Source of the DNA: Phialocephala subalpina
Taxonomy: Eukaryota > Ascomycota > Leotiomycetes > Helotiales > Mollisiaceae
Length of the DNA: 19,638 nucleotides
NCBI GenBank assembly: GCA_900073065.1
Contig: FJOG01000117.1
Span: 1 to 19,638, forward strand
Direction: 5' to 3'
Below are positions 17,333 through 19,638 of the stretch, in pieces (position 1 is the stretch's first letter; the number at the start of each line of letters is the position of its first letter). The position numbers and the translations under genes were made by a program. The notes under the pieces were generated by a model. It was given only the letters and a program-made list of their open reading frames with translations, was not told the origin of the DNA and made no database searches.

Positions 17333-19638
17333 ATGCGTTTGCTAGAATACAATAATAATAGCGAATTCAGCCTGTCCAAGTTCGTTGGCGAGGATATTCC
17401 CCGGTATATTATACTTTCGCACATATAGGAGGTAGAGGAGGTCACTTTGGCAGATTTGGCGGATAGTACCGGCAAGAAAATGGCTGGCTATAGTAAGATA
17501 TAGTTCTGCGGAGAATAGGCTAGGCGTATCGGCTTGTAATACTTTTAGGTGGATACTTGTTGTATCGATAAATCGAATAGTACCGAGTTTGCAGAGGCTA
17601 TTAACTCTATGTTTCGCTGGTATTAAGATGCGATTAAATATTACGTTTATCTATTAGATGTTTCGAGACTTCTTTTTGATATAGGCAAGTCCAACGAGTT
17701 GCCTTAAGAAGCGATATTTCGAAAGAGTAGATAGTTTACTCGAGGCTAGATTTTATAAGAGTTTATTACTTCGGCATTAGTTAGATTCTTTTCTAAAGAC
17801 GGGGAGCTACTAGGCGATAAGGCATCTTTAGAACGATATATTTGCGAGATAATAGGAATTCCGGTCAAAGCCTTCCAAGGAAGCCTATTGTCTGATTTCG
17901 GCGTCTTTGAGCGAATATCATGGGCAGAAAGTCGCTAGACCGCCTATAAAGAAGATTAAGTATACTCACTACTAGGCATTTTCGACGTCAATATGCCGCT
18001 TATCTATAGTGAAAGGAGAGAAAAGGCATTAAAGCGACTCTAAGAGGAGATCGATAAAGCTTTAAAGGGTACGTCCTTCTCTTTTATCACTAGTACTTAT
18101 TAAGAGCAAAGCGCATTAGGAAGTGCTAACTAGAGTAGGGATTAAGCGCGAGGACTTCTTAGTCGCCTTCAATCTCTCCAGTGTTCTTGAGGTCGAACAC
18201 TTTGTGGTAAGAGAGGAGAAGCTCGGGGAGATATACACGAATCTTAGTAGCGATGGCTCCTGCTGCACTATTATTCTCCATGGTTTAGGCGGAATTGGTA
18301 AGACCCAAATAACTATTGCGTACGCGAAGCAGCACAAGGATAATTACTCGGCAATATTTTGGCTGAATATTAAGAATGAGGATTCTCTAAAGTAAAGCTT
18401 TATTAGAGTAACCAAGTAAATATCGCGAGAATATCCCTCGACCAACCAATTTAATAATATAAATATAAATGAAAAACTCGATGAAATAATAAATACTATT
18501 AAAATATAATTAAGTTTATTTAATAATACGCAATAGCTAATAATATACGATAATTATAATAATTCCAAATTACTTGGAAATATAAATCCCATAATTATAA
18601 ATATTTAAAATTTCTTTCCAAATTATATTAAAGGTTAATTATTATTATAATATAATCGTCGCAAATTAAATTTAATTATTTTCTTTAAATTCGTAAATTA
18701 AAAAATATACGTAATAATTTTGAGATTTTATTAAACGCGTTAAAATAAATAAAATTAAAAAGTAATATAAATATTTTAAGTTTTTTATTATAATTTTAAT
18801 TTTAATATTCGATTTTAATATTATTAAATTTACTAAAGAATTAAATAGGCTCCCTTTTATATTAATTATTATTAAAAAATATTTTAATTAAATAATAATA
18901 AGTTTTTCAAATTATTTTCGCTTGTATTAAAAATTATAAATATAATTCTAAGAATTAAATCTTGAATTGGACTCGTATGAAAATTAAACGCTTTATTTTA
19001 TATAATAAATTTCATTTAATTATATTAAAGAATAAAATGATTTTTCGGTTAAATTTTTTGGTTTTTAAGCGTATTTCGATAATTAGGATCTTTGGTTAAA
19101 TTTTTTCAATATAATAATTCGAATAATTTAAATTGGGTATAATAATTAATCAAAAAGCAAAAATAAGTTTCTATTAAATAATTACGAGCTTATAAAAATA
19201 AATATATCTCTTTAAGAATTAATTGAATCACGAGAATATAATATATATAAATATATTTATTCGTGGATAATTCACGTTTTTAATTAAATATAAAATTGCG
19301 ATTTAATTAGATTAATTATGAAATTCATTAGATCGTATATCCTAAGAAAATAAATTATTCGATCGTAATTAATATAATAATAATTTTTCTAATATATAAT
19401 AAAATATTTATATATATTTTTAAATAGTTTAATAAAAAACAATAGAATAATATAAATATATTATAATTTGGAGAATTTTTATACTAATTAAAACAAATTA
19501 ATAAAAATCGAATAAATATATTAATGGGTATTATAAAGTAAAGAAAATATATAAAGTCCAAAATATATATTTATATTAAATACAATTAATAATTTAAGCC
19601 TTTTATACGCTAATTAAAGTAAATTGATTAAGGCCAAG
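17333..19638 (+). pseudogene. HET-NB-ARC NLR-type (STAND) protein, RIP-inactivated, cut by the window end
   Basis: Fungal NLR-like proteins of this layout act in incompatibility and possibly immunity. ATG 17333 opens 'MRLLEYNNNSEFSLSKFVG' and 'DIPRYIILSH', the standard start of HET-E-like HET domains. The same frame continues 'DSTGKKMAGYSKI', 'VDTCCIDKSNSTEFAEAINS', 'MFRWY', 'GIPVKAFQG', 'RISWAESR' and 'YSLLGIFDVNMPLIY' to about 18060. Stops replace expected Trp or Gln codons (TAG at 17426, 17501, 17516 and 17546; TAA at 17537), and 'SHTW' has become 'SHI-stop', all as C-to-T changes on either strand. From about 18123, in another frame, comes an NB-ARC: P-loop 'GLGGIGKTQ' (18282-18308), 'AIFWLNIKNEDSLK', and a Walker-B-like 'LIIYDNYNN' near 18537. 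From about 18430 onward the sequence is extremely AT-rich and the C-terminal repeat type cannot be read. Confidence 0.8.
18430..19638. other. Extremely AT-rich, RIP-saturated block
   Basis: The sequence is almost only A and T, with rare isolated C and G. It starts abruptly within the NB-ARC coding stretch and runs to the window edge. The early part can still be followed as NB-ARC in frame 0 to about 18610. Beyond that I recognise nothing. Confidence 0.7.

Noticed and set aside
18430..19638. Mitochondrial DNA insertion or centromere-like AT block
   Set aside because: The block starts in frame inside an NB-ARC gene and still spells worn NB-ARC motifs, so RIP is the simpler explanation.
1..19638. 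CRISPR array, tRNA, rRNA or telomere repeats
   Set aside because: No regularly spaced repeats, no tRNA-like cloverleaf boxes and no TTAGGG arrays were seen on either strand.

Overview
The window looks like filamentous ascomycete (Pezizomycotina) DNA. Introns are 47-78 nt with GTAAGT-type donors and CTAAC/CTGAC-type branch points. The gene families are typically fungal: HET, HET/NB-ARC, ankyrin plus CorA-like, Hsp30, RBR ligase and DUF3435/FluG. Parts of the sequence show repeat-induced point mutation (RIP): CpA loss, TpA gain, and Trp and Gln codons turned into stops. I cannot name the species.

Layout. 1-553 (+) is a decayed C-terminal piece of a DUF3435/'FluG-domain' protein. 1499-2119 (-) is an intact small heat-shock protein with a textbook heat-shock promoter; it is the only gene here without visible damage. 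3289-8326 (+) is a large ankyrin-repeat plus CorA-like membrane protein with eight or nine short introns. It is split by a one-base frameshift in a G6 run, and its 3' end runs into a remnant of an SMP-30/gluconolactonase-like gene (8235-8562). 9050-9744 (+) is an AhpC/TSA peroxiredoxin-like gene with no ATG and one frameshift. 9826-11442 (-) is a HET-domain gene with one intron and two frameshifts. 11878-13246 (+) is an RBR-type E3 ubiquitin ligase broken by a frameshift, by a clean 157-bp internal inversion and by an in-frame stop. 13617-14144 (-) is a second DUF3435/FluG C-terminal remnant. 14228-14521 (+) is a decayed coiled-coil coding fragment. 14530-17332 is largely non-coding, partly RIP-worn, with a foldback repeat cluster at 16378-16552. 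17333 to the window end (+) is a HET-NB-ARC NLR-type pseudogene. Its first 1.1 kb is lightly RIP-mutated, and the rest turns abruptly into extremely AT-rich sequence.

Together. DUF3435 is the family of Starship 'captain' tyrosine recombinases, and HET, NLR, ankyrin and ubiquitin-ligase genes are common in fungal accessory and allorecognition regions. The two DUF3435 remnants point toward each other and enclose the damaged block 554-13616. I read this as a decaying accessory or mobile-element island rather than an operon-like system. The most distinctive single observation is the 157-bp inversion inside the RBR gene: re-inverting it in silico restores the IBR/RING2 coding pattern in frame at both junctions.
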